In this document: positions 1-7,793 of the stretch, piece after piece
Numbering within the stretch: the first letter of the stretch is position 1
How the letters are laid out: each line of letters begins with the position of its first letter
NCBI RefSeq assembly: GCF_900129935.1
Contig: NZ_FQXJ01000006.1
Coordinates: 1-64,000, forward strand
Origin: Desulfosporosinus lacus DSM 15449
GTDB taxonomy: Bacteria > Bacillota > Desulfitobacteriia > Desulfitobacteriales > Desulfitobacteriaceae
Direction: 5' to 3'
DNA length: 64,000 bases
The notes under the pieces: generated by a model
What the model was told of the DNA's origin: nothing
What the model saw: only the letters and a program-made list of their open reading frames with translations
Databases searched by the model: none
Translations under genes and position numbers: made by a program

Positions 1-233
1 ACCTTATGGACACCAAATTGAGGATCTACTTCTATCAAAAGGTGGACATGGTCGGGCATGATCTCCAGTTCTATTAGTTCAGATTGAAGTTCTTCGCATA
101 TCTCCCTTATCAACTCCTTTAAGCGAACTTCAATTTGACCAACCAAAACCTTCCTACGATACTTTGGACACCACACCACATGGTACTTGCATGAATAGAC
201 AATGTTGTTGTTAGATTTGTAGTTTATATCCAT
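1..233 (-). CDS. tnpA: IS200/IS605-family transposase TnpA (partial, runs off left edge)
   Basis: Y1 HUH single-strand transposase, cut by the window edge, so only the first 77 codons are present. The minus strand from the ATG at 233 reads MDINYKSNNNIVYSCKYHVV, the typical N-terminus of IS200-type TnpA. It continues through WCPKYRRKVL to MPDHVHLLIE, whose H-V-H is the HUH metal-binding motif. The family excises and inserts single-stranded circles using a catalytic Tyr that lies beyond the edge. A hairpin 60 bp upstream (293-313) is the likely left-end binding site. Whether a tnpB follows cannot be seen. Confidence 0.9.
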   Translation of the reverse strand, partial: MDINYKSNNNIVYSCKYHVVWCPKYRRKVLVGQIEVRLKELIREICEELQSELIELEIMPDHVHLLIEVDPQFGVHK

Positions 234-292
234 ATTTATATTATACCGCGCATACTTATATAATACAATTAGAACCTAGAATTGCCTTATAT

Positions 293-313
293 CCCCATAG
301 TTGAAACTAGGGG
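293..313. repeat. Subterminal hairpin, probable IS200/IS605 left end
   Basis: The sequence CCCC-A-TAG-TTGAAA-CTA-GGGG forms a 7-bp stem with one unpaired A and a 6-nt loop. An imperfect hairpin with a bulged base just outside the tnpA start is what TnpA recognises in IS200/IS605 elements, so this is read as the element's left-end structure. The cleavage tetranucleotide could not be assigned. Confidence 0.6.
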
Positions 314-374
314 CTTTACGGCAACAAGTGGTAAGGGAGGTTAAACATCGTCGATACTAAGATTAAAAGGAACA

Positions 375-485
375 ATGCAAGATGCAATCCTACTCATTAT
401 ATTGTTGGCCACTGCCTTCGGGTTATACCTCCTGGCAGATCGTTATTTGATCGAACATGTGGAAAGCAAGGCTATTAACATTTAA
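375..485 (+). CDS. Small single-pass membrane protein (36 aa)
   Basis: ATG at 375 is preceded by an AAAAGGAAC ribosome site. The product starts MQDAILLIILLATAFGLYLL, a hydrophobic segment of about 18 residues, and ends with a charged tail containing ADRYLIEHVESK. Its TAA lies in the ribosome site of the downstream foldase gene, 12 nt before that start, suggesting one transcript. No family is recognised. It could be a small membrane partner of the foldase, or chance. Confidence 0.45.
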   Translation: MQDAILLIILLATAFGLYLLADRYLIEHVESKAINI

Positions 486-497
486 AGGAGTAAAGAA

Positions 498-1379
498 ATG
501 ACATTTAAAAAACTTAAGACGATTTACGTAGGGCTGTTTACCATCCTATTAGTTGCTGTAATTGGAATCGGATCTGTTTATGCTACTCAAAACAACATTG
601 TTGCCAAGGTCAACGGGGTGGCCATCTCTGAGACAGAGCTGCAGGAGTTTCTGCTTCAGCAAGGGGGCAGTGATGCCTTAAATACTTTGATTCAACAGAG
701 TATCATTGAGCAAGAAGCCGAAAAACAGAATATCCAAGTTACTGAGGCGGATATTGATAAGGAACTTGCAACAGTGAAAGCATCCTTTGATAGTGAAGAA
801 GCCTTTAGCCAAGCACTTGCAACAAATGGTATCACTCTGGATACTCTTAGGACAAATATCCTGACCAATCTTCAAATTACCAGACTGCTTGAAGCCCAAA
901 ATCCTATAACTGAGGACGAAATAAAAGCATACTTCGATACGAATAAAGACAGTCTTGACGTTGCCGAGGAAGTAAACGCCAGCCATATTCTAGTGGCAAC
1001 CGCAGAACTTGCCAACGAGATTAAAGCAAAGATTGCAGCCGGGGAAGCTTTTGCTGACTTAGCTAAGCAATATTCGACGGACGAAAGTACCAAAGAGCTA
1101 GGTGGAAACCTTGGCTTCTTTGCTAAAGGAGAAATGGTACAAGAATTTGAAGAGGTGGCCTTCTCTTTAGAAGTTGGTCAAATCAGTGATCCGGTCAAGA
1201 CAGACTACGGATATCACATTATTAAGATTGAAGCCAGAACGGAAGCAAAGGCAGCCACTCTTGAGGAAAGCAGCGATAAAATCAAAGAGATCTTGTTAGA
1301 TCAAAAATTGACGACAGAATTTGATCCTTGGCTTCAAGAACGATTAGCCGAGTATACTATCGAAAATTATTTGACCTAG
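498..1379 (+). CDS. Membrane-anchored peptidyl-prolyl isomerase, PpiC/SurA type
   Basis: Extracytoplasmic foldase of 293 residues. Residues about 10-29 form an N-terminal membrane/signal segment without a lipobox cysteine, unlike classical PrsA lipoproteins. A SurA-like helical chaperone region follows (about 32-150, starting AKVNGVAISETELQ). The parvulin domain is at about 160-247, with ASHILVATAELA, the conserved LGGNLGFFAKGEMV and the DYGYHIIKIEAR ending. Start ATG follows AAAGGAG. The family isomerises Xaa-Pro bonds of exported proteins. A perfect terminator hairpin follows at 1411, so the unit ends here. Confidence 0.9.
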   Translation: MTFKKLKTIYVGLFTILLVAVIGIGSVYATQNNIVAKVNGVAISETELQEFLLQQGGSDALNTLIQQSIIEQEAEKQNIQVTEADIDKELATVKASFDSEEAFSQALATNGITLDTLRTNILTNLQITRLLEAQNPITEDEIKAYFDTNKDSLDVAEEVNASHILVATAELANEIKAKIAAGEAFADLAKQYSTDESTKELGGNLGFFAKGEMVQEFEEVAFSLEVGQISDPVKTDYGYHIIKIEARTEAKAATLEESSDKIKEILLDQKLTTEFDPWLQERLAEYTIENYLT

Positions 1380-1410
1380 AATGGTACAACCTTCATTCTA
1401 TCGACTACGA

Positions 1411-1440
1411 GAGGGGGCTAGCCCCCTCTTTATTTGCTTT
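1411..1440 (+). terminator. Intrinsic terminator of the foldase gene
   Basis: GAGGGGGCTAGCCCCCTC is an uninterrupted 18-bp palindrome followed by TTTATTTGCTTTT, directly after the foldase stop. Confidence 0.85.
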
Positions 1441-1750
1441 TAGGGTAAAATCCAAAAGGTGGTTGCATATCTTTCTTTCTGGATAAGTTCTGGGACGGAA
1501 ATCAAAGGCGTTAAAGTTGGGGGGAAAGCATTAAGTTTATCTTCAATTATAGTTGACATAGATTAGTTTTATCTTATCATTCTGTATGCCTTGAGTAGAC
1601 AAAAATGATGTCGTCAGAACTTGGTTATTCCTTGGCGGTAGGTATCTCCCGAGAAAAATCCAGCAACTGGTTTTGAAAAAAATATATTTAATATAGTTAT
1701 AAAATTAACTGTATTAAATATTATCGGAGATAAGTTTATATAAATTGTTA
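1441..1750. other. Intergenic stretch, no gene recognised
   Basis: About 310 bp of AT-rich sequence between the foldase terminator and the Rrf2 promoter. No open frame with a ribosome site, repeat or RNA fold was recognised on either strand. Confidence 0.5.
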
Positions 1751-1804
1751 TTGACAGAGCAAAACTCATCCTTTATAATTAAAGACAAATACAGTCTTTA
1801 TTAT
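1751..1804 (+). promoter_or_regulatory. Sigma-A promoter and operator of the Rrf2 gene
   Basis: TTGACA (1751-1756) and TATAAT (1774-1779) are separated by 17 bp, a consensus sigma-A promoter. Immediately downstream, AAAGAC-AAATACA-GTCTTT is an inverted repeat covering the likely transcription start. The 14-mer ACAGTCTTTATTAT at 1791-1804 recurs before the methyltransferase gene (2266-2279). This fits autoregulation by the encoded Rrf2 protein, an inference from position and repetition. Confidence 0.7.
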
Positions 1805-1822
1805 CTTTAAGGAGGGTCTACT

Positions 1823-2203
1823 ATGAAGTATACGAAAGCAACAAATTATGCCTTGCATATAATGGCCTATTTCGTTAAGCAAGAAGGAAAAGACAATTTA
1901 AGCCTTCAGCCTTTAGCTAGCCACATGGATATATCCCCTACCTACCTCTCCAAGATACTAACTCAATTAGTCAAGGCTGACCTTATTCAGTCTACACCTG
2001 GAGTAAATGGAGGTTATAGTCTTAGGAAACCGAAGACTGAAATAAGCTTTTATGACGTCATTCAAGCCATTGAAGGCAGCGGAGCTCTCTTCACTTGTGA
2101 AATGGACGAGAATCGCGCTTGTCACATAGAAAAGGTTATGAGAGACGCCGAAGAGAAAATGGTGAACCACCTTAAAGAAAAACGTATTTATAACATTGTG
2201 TAA
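1823..2203 (+). CDS. Rrf2-family transcriptional regulator
   Basis: A 126-residue winged-helix DNA-binding protein of the Rrf2 family (relatives IscR, NsrR, CymR). It opens MKYTKATNYALHIMAYF and shows the recognition helix region SPTYLSKILTQLVKADLIQS followed by the wing GVNGGYSLRKP. The C-terminal part has only two cysteines (Cys-x7-Cys), one fewer than the three that ligate Fe-S in IscR/NsrR, so cluster binding is doubtful. A strong ribosome site (AAGGAGGG) sets the start. Its likely targets are its own promoter and the methyltransferase-MATE operon downstream, which carry the same operator-like sequence. Confidence 0.88.
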   Translation: MKYTKATNYALHIMAYFVKQEGKDNLSLQPLASHMDISPTYLSKILTQLVKADLIQSTPGVNGGYSLRKPKTEISFYDVIQAIEGSGALFTCEMDENRACHIEKVMRDAEEKMVNHLKEKRIYNIV

Positions 2204-2247
2204 AAAATGAGTTAGAAATAGAGGCAGTTGCAACTGCTCATTTTTTG
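2204..2247 (+). terminator. Terminator after the Rrf2 gene
   Basis: AAAAAATGAG pairs with CTCATTTTTT around an inner perfect palindrome GCAGTTGCAACTGC (2224-2237), and the hairpin ends in a T-run. Confidence 0.7.
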
Positions 2248-2265
2248 CCACAATTATAGATAATT

Positions 2266-2279
2266 ACAGTCTTTATTAT
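2266..2279 (+). promoter_or_regulatory. Second copy of the Rrf2 operator-like 14-mer
   Basis: ACAGTCTTTATTAT is identical to 1791-1804, with similar flanking bases (AATT before, TTT before the ribosome site). It lies 20 bp upstream of the methyltransferase start, where it could control the methyltransferase-MATE operon. Confidence 0.55.
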
Positions 2280-2299
2280 ATTTTATAGGAGGTATTATT

Positions 2300-2902
2300 A
2301 TGAACCACATGCATCATCACAACCAACCCGATCAAAAATTTTTAAACAAAATTGCCTTTTTAGATAGTAGACAAAGGGAGCGTCTCATACCACCGGAAGC
2401 ACTTATTAGCCAAATGCCAATTCAAAAAAATCATACGTTACTCGATGTCGGTGCCGGCTCAGGTTTTTTTACAATTCCTATGGCAGAAAACACATCTAGC
2501 AAAGTGTACGCTATGGATCCTGATAGACGTATGCTCAGCGTCATAGAAGATAAGGCGAAGGAAAAAGGGCTAACAAATATTGAACTGATTCAAGATAATA
2601 TTGAAAACTTAAGCATTCAAAGTAACAGTGTTGATTTTGTTATGGCATCCTTAATACTCCACGAAGTAAGTTCACTGACAAAAGCACTCACAAATATATT
2701 TGAGGTACTAAAAGCAGGAGGACACTTGTTGTGTCTGGAGTATGAAAAGGACGACTTGATAATCGAAGGGCCTCCAATGTCCATTCGTATTGGCTCAGAG
2801 GATCTCGAAAAAGCATTGTTCTTAATTGGCTTTGATATAGTGAAGAAAACTAAAATTAATGATGCTATATATACTGTTTTGGCAGTTAAGAAGGAGGTGT
2901 AA
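2300..2902 (+). CDS. Class I SAM-dependent methyltransferase
   Basis: A 200-residue UbiE/COQ5-like methyltransferase. SAM-binding motif I is LLDVGAGSGFFTIPMA (about residues 48-63), the acidic residue at the end of strand 2 is in VYAMDPDRRM, and a post-motif region reads VDFVMASLILHEV. The N-terminus is His-rich (MNHMHHHNQPD), which may bind metal. Start ATG follows TAGGAGG. The stop is 3 nt before the MATE start, so the two are translationally linked. The substrate is unknown; pairing with an efflux pump under an Rrf2-type regulator suggests a stress or xenobiotic response. Confidence 0.88.
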   Translation: MNHMHHHNQPDQKFLNKIAFLDSRQRERLIPPEALISQMPIQKNHTLLDVGAGSGFFTIPMAENTSSKVYAMDPDRRMLSVIEDKAKEKGLTNIELIQDNIENLSIQSNSVDFVMASLILHEVSSLTKALTNIFEVLKAGGHLLCLEYEKDDLIIEGPPMSIRIGSEDLEKALFLIGFDIVKKTKINDAIYTVLAVKKEV

Positions 2903-2905
2903 ATT

Positions 2906-4294
2906 ATGGAGACGAATAATGATAGGCTCATTACCATGCCCGTCAGCAGGCTTTTACTCAAATTTTCACTTCCCGCTATTGGCGGTATGATTATAAATTC
3001 CTTATATAATTTAGTGGACAGAATATTTGTCGGCAGAATCGGTGGTCTTGCCATGACAGGAATAGGATTGAGTTTACCGTTTATGATGATGCTATTCGCT
3101 GTTAGTTCGTTGGTAGGAATAGGAGCCTCAGCACTTATTTCTATTAAGTTGGGAGAAAATAATAAGGATGAAGCAAAAGGGTTACTCGGTAATGCCATAA
3201 CATTGCTCATAGGGTTAATGCTTTTAATGACACTTTTAGGACTCATTTTTATGACTCCTATACTTGAAGCATTTGGTGCCAGTGAAGCAACTATGCCTTA
3301 TGCCTTGGATTATATGACTGTCATTCTCTATGGTGCTGTATTCCAAGGCATTGGAACAGGATTATTAAATGTAGTAAGGGCTACAGGACATCCTGTCAAA
3401 TCAATGGTGATTGTACTTGTTGGAACGCTCATTAATATTATCCTGGATCCAATTCTCATTTTCACTTTTGATATGGGCATTGCTGGTGCAGCTTGGGCGA
3501 CAATTATCGCCCAACTCGTAACATCCATCATGGTAATACAACATTTCCTCAGTGAAAAGAGTCAAATGAAAATTGAAATAAGTAAATTAAAGCTCCACTT
3601 AGTAACTATAAAGTCGATACTCAGCATTGGATTTGCTCCCTTCATAATGCAGTTATCTTCCGTTGTCGTCAGCATCATATCTAACAATGCACTCAAAACA
3701 CACGGCGGTGATGTTGCTATAGGGGCAATGACAATAATCAACTCTGTGATGGTCTTATTCCTTATGTCGGCTATGGGAGTTACACAAGGTGCTGCACCAA
3801 TCATAGGCTTTAATTATGGTGCTAAACGCTTTGACAGAGTTAAACAAATATTAAAACTCGAACTGGTTGCTGTTTCATCAATCTTTACAATAACGTTTAT
3901 AGTTGTTCAAGCTTTTCCTGTAATGCTTTCAAGTATCTTCACGAATGAACCGGATCTTATTTCAAAGGCAAGTACCGGCATGCGTCTATTCTTATTAATG
4001 CTTCCTCTTTTAAGTGCTCAGATAGTTGGAGCAAACTACTTTCAAGCTATTGGCGAAGCAAAGAAGGCAAGTTTTTTAGGGCTTTCGAGACAAGTGCTTT
4101 TTCTGATACCTCTCCTGCTTATATTACCTAATTTCTTAGGATTAAATGGTGTATGGGGAGCAGGTGCTCTGTCTGATCTTATCTCTAGCCTCATTGCCAT
4201 TATCGCTTTAAGATCGGCATTTAATCACTTGAACAAACTCGAAAATGAGCATCGATCAGAGGAATCCCGAATTTTGTCATTTGCAGCGAAATAA
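2906..4294 (+). CDS. MATE-family multidrug efflux transporter
   Basis: A 462-residue membrane protein with about 12 hydrophobic segments and the usual MATE halves. It starts with a short cytoplasmic lead, then KFSLPAIGGMIINSLYNLVD RIFVG-type helix 1; the second half repeats this logic near IGFAPFIMQLSSVVVS and ends each half with GAAPIIGFNYGAKRFDRVK. Family members export cationic drugs or dyes in exchange for Na+ or H+. The ribosome site AAGGAGGTG overlaps the end of the methyltransferase gene. A paralogue lies at 54788. The substrate cannot be told from sequence. Confidence 0.92.
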   Translation: METNNDRLITMPVSRLLLKFSLPAIGGMIINSLYNLVDRIFVGRIGGLAMTGIGLSLPFMMMLFAVSSLVGIGASALISIKLGENNKDEAKGLLGNAITLLIGLMLLMTLLGLIFMTPILEAFGASEATMPYALDYMTVILYGAVFQGIGTGLLNVVRATGHPVKSMVIVLVGTLINIILDPILIFTFDMGIAGAAWATIIAQLVTSIMVIQHFLSEKSQMKIEISKLKLHLVTIKSILSIGFAPFIMQLSSVVVSIISNNALKTHGGDVAIGAMTIINSVMVLFLMSAMGVTQGAAPIIGFNYGAKRFDRVKQILKLELVAVSSIFTITFIVVQAFPVMLSSIFTNEPDLISKASTGMRLFLLMLPLLSAQIVGANYFQAIGEAKKASFLGLSRQVLFLIPLLLILPNFLGLNGVWGAGALSDLISSLIAIIALRSAFNHLNKLENEHRSEESRILSFAAK

Positions 4295-4308
4295 TGTACA
4301 ATGGTACA

Positions 4309-4348
4309 AAGGGCCAGCACTTTGCAACTTGCAAAAATGCTGGCCTTT
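4309..4348 (+). terminator. Terminator after the MATE gene
   Basis: GGCCAGCA (4312-4319) pairs with TGCTGGCC (4338-4345), flanked by AAA and TTT. It may also serve the convergent MFS gene. Confidence 0.7.
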
Positions 4349-4382
4349 CGTCTTGCCTAAAGAAAGCAGGCAGTTTATATAG

Positions 4383-5609
4383 TTACATCGTTCTCTTATA
4401 TAAAACCGGTATTGCCGCCGCTATAAGGATCATACCCATAAAAGCGGGTGCGGCATGACCTAGTGATACATAGATTTGACCTCCAATGATCGGCCCAATC
4501 ATTCTTGCCAAAGCCTGAATAGATTGGCTGCCTCCTTGAATCCTTCCTTGTTCACTGGAATCGACAGACTTGGAGAGCATCCCATTGAATGAAGGTCCAA
4601 AGATCGAATCACCAAAACCAAATATAAACATTCCAGCGATTAAAAGAGGATAGAATGAAAACAAAGCCGATGCTGCAATAAAACTGTAGCCTATGATCTC
4701 CGCAACCATGCCAAGAATTGCAATGCGAGCATCACTAAGTTTCAGCAACAGCTTTGGCATTATCAAACCTTGGGAGATGATGTCTTGGAGGCCCATAATT
4801 GAAAACATGAGTCCGATTAGGGCAGGCTTCCAACTGAAAGTATCAATTGTAAATTGCGAAAAAACTGCCTGTAAAGATCCGTTGGGTATCCAAAGTAAGA
4901 AGGCTGAGACAAGCAGTCTGTTTAAGTTTTTCATGGCAAGTATGTTTGCCAGCTGGGTAAATGGATTCAGTCTTGTAAAGGTAATCTTTTTCAGTCTATT
5001 ATTCTTGTCAAGGCTCTCAGGCATATAAAAGAATCCATAAACAACATTCAATAAAGTTATTATTGCTCCAAAATACAAAGGTACAGAATAGCCAAACTTA
5101 GCAAGGAATCCGCCTAGAGTTGGGCCAATGACAGTGCCTACACCTACAACCGCACTCACCCACCCAAAGTACTTGGTTCTCTGTTCCGGAGGAATGATGT
5201 CTGCAAAATAGGCGAAGATAGTGCTTATGGTTCCGCCTGTTATACCATCGATGATGCGCCCGACAAATAGTATCCATAGAGCTCCTCCTATGCCAAAAAC
5301 TACGTACCCGATTGCGGAACCCAAAAGGCAAACTAAGAGTACCGGACGACGGCCATATCTGTCGCTTAAAGCTCCAAGTCCGGGAGCCGCAAAAAACACG
5401 CAGACTGCATAAACAGAGGTCAGCAGCGTGACAACTATAGCTTGATCTCCCGGATTACTTATATAAGGCTGCACTAAGAATGGAACGACAGGTGCTATGA
5501 TCGTGAAGCCGATTCCGCAAAGAAACACAGACATAAGACCGAATATTAAAGCCTTTTTATCCACGGTTAGTTCTGTGGTCTGTTCATTGGGTGATCTAAA
5601 TTGGAACAT
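4383..5609 (-). CDS. MFS efflux transporter, DHA1/TetA-like
   Basis: A 408-residue, 12-segment major facilitator. Motif A is GALSDRYGRRPVLL after helix 2, and motif C is GVGTVIGPTLGG in helix 5, the antiporter motif of drug:H+ exporters. It lies downstream of a marR gene on the same strand with an intervening terminator and its own promoter region, a common layout for inducible drug efflux. The hydrophilic N-terminus MFQFRSPNEQTTELTVDKKA precedes helix 1. The substrate is unknown. Confidence 0.9.
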   Translation of the reverse strand: MFQFRSPNEQTTELTVDKKALIFGLMSVFLCGIGFTIIAPVVPFLVQPYISNPGDQAIVVTLLTSVYAVCVFFAAPGLGALSDRYGRRPVLLVCLLGSAIGYVVFGIGGALWILFVGRIIDGITGGTISTIFAYFADIIPPEQRTKYFGWVSAVVGVGTVIGPTLGGFLAKFGYSVPLYFGAIITLLNVVYGFFYMPESLDKNNRLKKITFTRLNPFTQLANILAMKNLNRLLVSAFLLWIPNGSLQAVFSQFTIDTFSWKPALIGLMFSIMGLQDIISQGLIMPKLLLKLSDARIAILGMVAEIIGYSFIAASALFSFYPLLIAGMFIFGFGDSIFGPSFNGMLSKSVDSSEQGRIQGGSQSIQALARMIGPIIGGQIYVSLGHAAPAFMGMILIAAAIPVLYKRTM

Positions 5610-5638
5610 TAAATTCTCCCCTCAAGAGTTGTGTTTTC

Positions 5639-5691
5639 GCTTCCTTGGAAGCATAATTAAGCCTATTATAGTTTTCCTTCCTTGTCAACAA
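5639..5691 (-). promoter_or_regulatory. Promoter/operator region of the MFS gene
   Basis: On the minus strand TATAAT (5665-5670) is preceded at 15 bp by TTGTTG (5686-5691), which sits in a TTGTTGACAA sequence resembling the MarR palindrome at 6283. Downstream, GCTTCC-TT-GGAAGC (5639-5652) is a perfect 6-bp inverted repeat in the leader. MarR control is inferred. Confidence 0.45.
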
Positions 5692-5708
5692 AAATAATAG
5701 CAATAAAA

Positions 5709-5741
5709 AGGCAGCCTGTTCTCAATAGAGTTAGGCTGCCT
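5709..5741 (-). terminator. Terminator of the marR gene
   Basis: AGGCAGCCT and AGGCTGCCT form a 9-bp stem with a 15-nt loop. On the minus strand it is followed by TTTTTATTG. T-richness on the other side makes it potentially bidirectional. Confidence 0.75.
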
Positions 5742-5755
5742 GTGGTTTTTATTAT

Positions 5756-6235
5756 TCAAATTGATTCCGACTTAATATCTGCACCCAGTTTCTTTATTTC
5801 TGCATCCAAATGCCTGCTATACTTTTCCACGAAGCTAAGCATACTGTCAAATTGTTCCTCGGTTACCTGCTCAAATACGGCCTTATCCCGCTCTTGAAAC
5901 TCTTTGTGCAGTTCCTCGTGGATTTCATAAATTGCTTTCCCTTGCGGAGTCAAGCGAAAATAGATTTCTTTCTTGTTATCCGGCTTCTGATAGCTTTCGA
6001 TAATGCCTTTTTTTATGAGCTTCTTAGTCATTTTACTTATGGCACCGCTAGTCATATAAAAGGACTCCACAAGTTTAGTCCCGTTGGAATCTTCATTTCT
6101 TCCAATGTATTCGATGCAATGTACTTCAGAAGACTTATAACCCTTGAGACTGTCTTCCATCTTAGACTTATTAAGCCAAACCAGCTTGTTAAATAAGTCC
6201 CTGAAACCCGCTATGACCAGTTCTTCTTTGTTCAT
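5756..6235 (-). CDS. MarR-family transcriptional regulator
   Basis: A winged-helix repressor of about 159 residues from the ATG at 6235, which follows the ribosome site GGGAGGAC. The upstream in-frame ATG at 6268 overlaps the -10 box and is rejected. The helix-turn-helix reads NGTKLVESFYMTSGAISKMT KKLIKKG, the wing YQKPDNKKEIYFRLTPQGKA. C-terminal dimerisation helices contain QFDSMLSFVEKYSRHLDAE. It likely represses itself and the adjacent MFS exporter through TTGTTG/CAACAA palindromes. The inducer is unknown. Confidence 0.88.
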   Translation of the reverse strand: MNKEELVIAGFRDLFNKLVWLNKSKMEDSLKGYKSSEVHCIEYIGRNEDSNGTKLVESFYMTSGAISKMTKKLIKKGIIESYQKPDNKKEIYFRLTPQGKAIYEIHEELHKEFQERDKAVFEQVTEEQFDSMLSFVEKYSRHLDAEIKKLGADIKSESI

Positions 6236-6268
6236 GCCTGTCCTCCCACCCGTTGGTGCATTAACCAT

Positions 6269-6299
6269 ATTATATTAGATTTTTGTTGCTATTCAACAA
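6269..6299 (-). promoter_or_regulatory. marR promoter with overlapping palindromic operator
   Basis: On the minus strand TTGAAT (6291-6296), a 16-bp spacer and TATAAT (6269-6274) form a sigma-A promoter. TTGTTG-CTATT-CAACAA (6283-6299) is a perfect 6-bp inverted repeat spanning the -35 box, a typical MarR autorepression geometry. Confidence 0.65.
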
Positions 6300-6830
6300 T
6301 ATTAAAATAATTATTTGCATCAAATAGTCTGAAACTTCCTGCGTGATGTATATCATTCTTTAGGCACTCTATAAACATGATGATACGGCCTACCCGTCCA
6401 TTACCATCCTGAAAAGAATGTATGTTTTCATGTCGCCGACCATGTTTGGTCAACACCTAATTTCTTGTTCAACCCATCTAAAGGTAACGGGACTCCACTT
6501 GTCTAAAGTTATCTTCTGGTACCACCAAGAGCCTATCTATGCTTTCAATCATCTCTGGCTTATCCTTTGGTATGTTCCCATTAACTGAAGCAAAATTCGA
6601 GATATGATCACTGAGTAGCTCGAAAGGACCTTCTAAGTTAGCTATCAAAAGACGGGTTTCCCTTAATACTTCGTGGGGACTGAGAAGGTGAAATTGTCAT
6701 CGTTCTGTCACCTGTTTCCCGCATCTTTCGTTTTTCAGAAATAAACTGATAACTCTTGATAAAGAAAGACTTTAATGCGTTGGAGAGTTCTCCATAATTT
6801 TAAAAATTCATTTGCCTTTCATTTTAAAGC
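6300..6830 (-). pseudogene. Degenerate Fic-domain gene
   Basis: The minus strand encodes scattered pieces of a Fic AMP-transferase. About 6330-6425 reads HSFQDGNGRVGRIIMFIECL, the active-site motif HxFx(D/E)GNGRxxR. A separate piece at about 6490-6690 includes PHEVLRETRLLIANLEGPFE and HISNFASVNGNIPKDKPEMI. Stops and frame changes separate the pieces, and no ribosome site precedes them. It explains the apparent 600-bp gap between marR and the GyrI-like gene. Confidence 0.65.
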
Positions 6831-6882
6831 ATTATATGGTAGAAAAGACCGGCCATAATCTTATGAAAGAGAGTACCATATA

Positions 6883-7338
6883 ATGCACGTGAATATTGAA
6901 ACCATCCCATCATTCTCTATTGCGTATATACGACAAGTAGGAGCTTATGGTGCAGAAAACAACCGGACTATGGGACAATTGAAACACTGGGCAAAAGCTA
7001 ACAACCTAATGAACAGTAAAGCGGTGATTTTTGGCATTGCACATGATAATCCACAAACAACACCGCCTGAGAATTGTCGCTATGATGCTTGCCTTCTCCT
7101 TGCTGATAAACACTTTCCGCCAGGCGGCAACGTACAGTATGGTGAAATCACCGGAGGAAAATATGCGATTTTTACAGTGAAACACACAGCCGAAGCTGTA
7201 GAGCAGGCTTGGGCAGAAATTTTCCCTGTATTATCCGAAAGCGGCTATCTTCCTGACACTACACGACCTATTTTAGAGCGTTATGCGGCTAAAAAGGTTG
7301 AGCAGCACTTTTGCGAAATCTGTGTCCCTATTGGTTGA
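6883..7338 (+). CDS. GyrI-like effector-binding-domain protein
   Basis: A stand-alone GyrI-like / AraC effector-binding domain of 151 residues, the fold that binds small molecules at the C-terminus of AraC and BmrR regulators and in SbmC. It starts MHVNIETIPSFSIAYIRQVG and shows the usual mid-domain FGIAHDNPQTTPPENCRYDA and the C-terminal PVLSESGYLPDTTRPILERY. No DNA-binding domain is present. The role may be drug sequestration or hydrolysis; the ligand is unknown. Start ATG follows GAAAGAG. Confidence 0.8.
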   Translation: MHVNIETIPSFSIAYIRQVGAYGAENNRTMGQLKHWAKANNLMNSKAVIFGIAHDNPQTTPPENCRYDACLLLADKHFPPGGNVQYGEITGGKYAIFTVKHTAEAVEQAWAEIFPVLSESGYLPDTTRPILERYAAKKVEQHFCEICVPIG

Positions 7339-7519
7339 TCGTTTGCCGTCATCTTCTTGCTCGTTGTCATAGATAAATTGCGCCATGTGATACCTGCATG
7401 AATATTATTCCCCCTCTATTTTTGCAAAGGCCTTCATACCCCTTGAAACCAGCTTCCAAATTATGACGAACTTCAAAATAAACCACCGCCTGTAATGAGC
7501 AATAGTTTAGAGGAACCGG

Positions 7520-7600
7520 TTATTGCTTAACCGATTCTGTTTCGTATGGCCAATTATTGATACCGCCTAAATCAAAAACATTAATATAGCCCTTAATCAA
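7520..7600 (-). pseudogene. C-terminal remnant of a rhodanese-like domain
   Basis: The minus strand reads KGYINVFDLGGINNWPYETE followed by SVKQ and a stop, matching the last strand/helix of single-domain rhodanese proteins. No active-site loop or start is present upstream. The rest of 7339-7709 holds no recognisable gene. Confidence 0.5.
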
Positions 7601-7709
7601 AATTCATTAATCCCAGTTGTTTTATTAATTATATATTATTACCACGTTTCCTTATAAATCCTTTATTTCATTAAACCTTGTTCACTAAAATTAGTGAGAG
7701 GCCTCCTCC

Positions 7710-7759
7710 CGGGCTTGTACCAAGAATCTTACGCGCGTAAGATTCTTGGTACAAGCCCG
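7710..7759. repeat. 50-bp perfect palindrome, family A copy 1
   Basis: The sequence beginning CGGGCTTGTACCAAGAATCT is self-complementary with no spacer (25-bp arms, centre ACGC|GCGT). A second copy with 22-bp arms is at 18772-18815. No T-run follows on either side, so it is not an obvious terminator. Confidence 0.85.
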
Positions 7760-7793
7760 ACGGGTTATTCATGCAGCATGCTGTGAGTAATAG

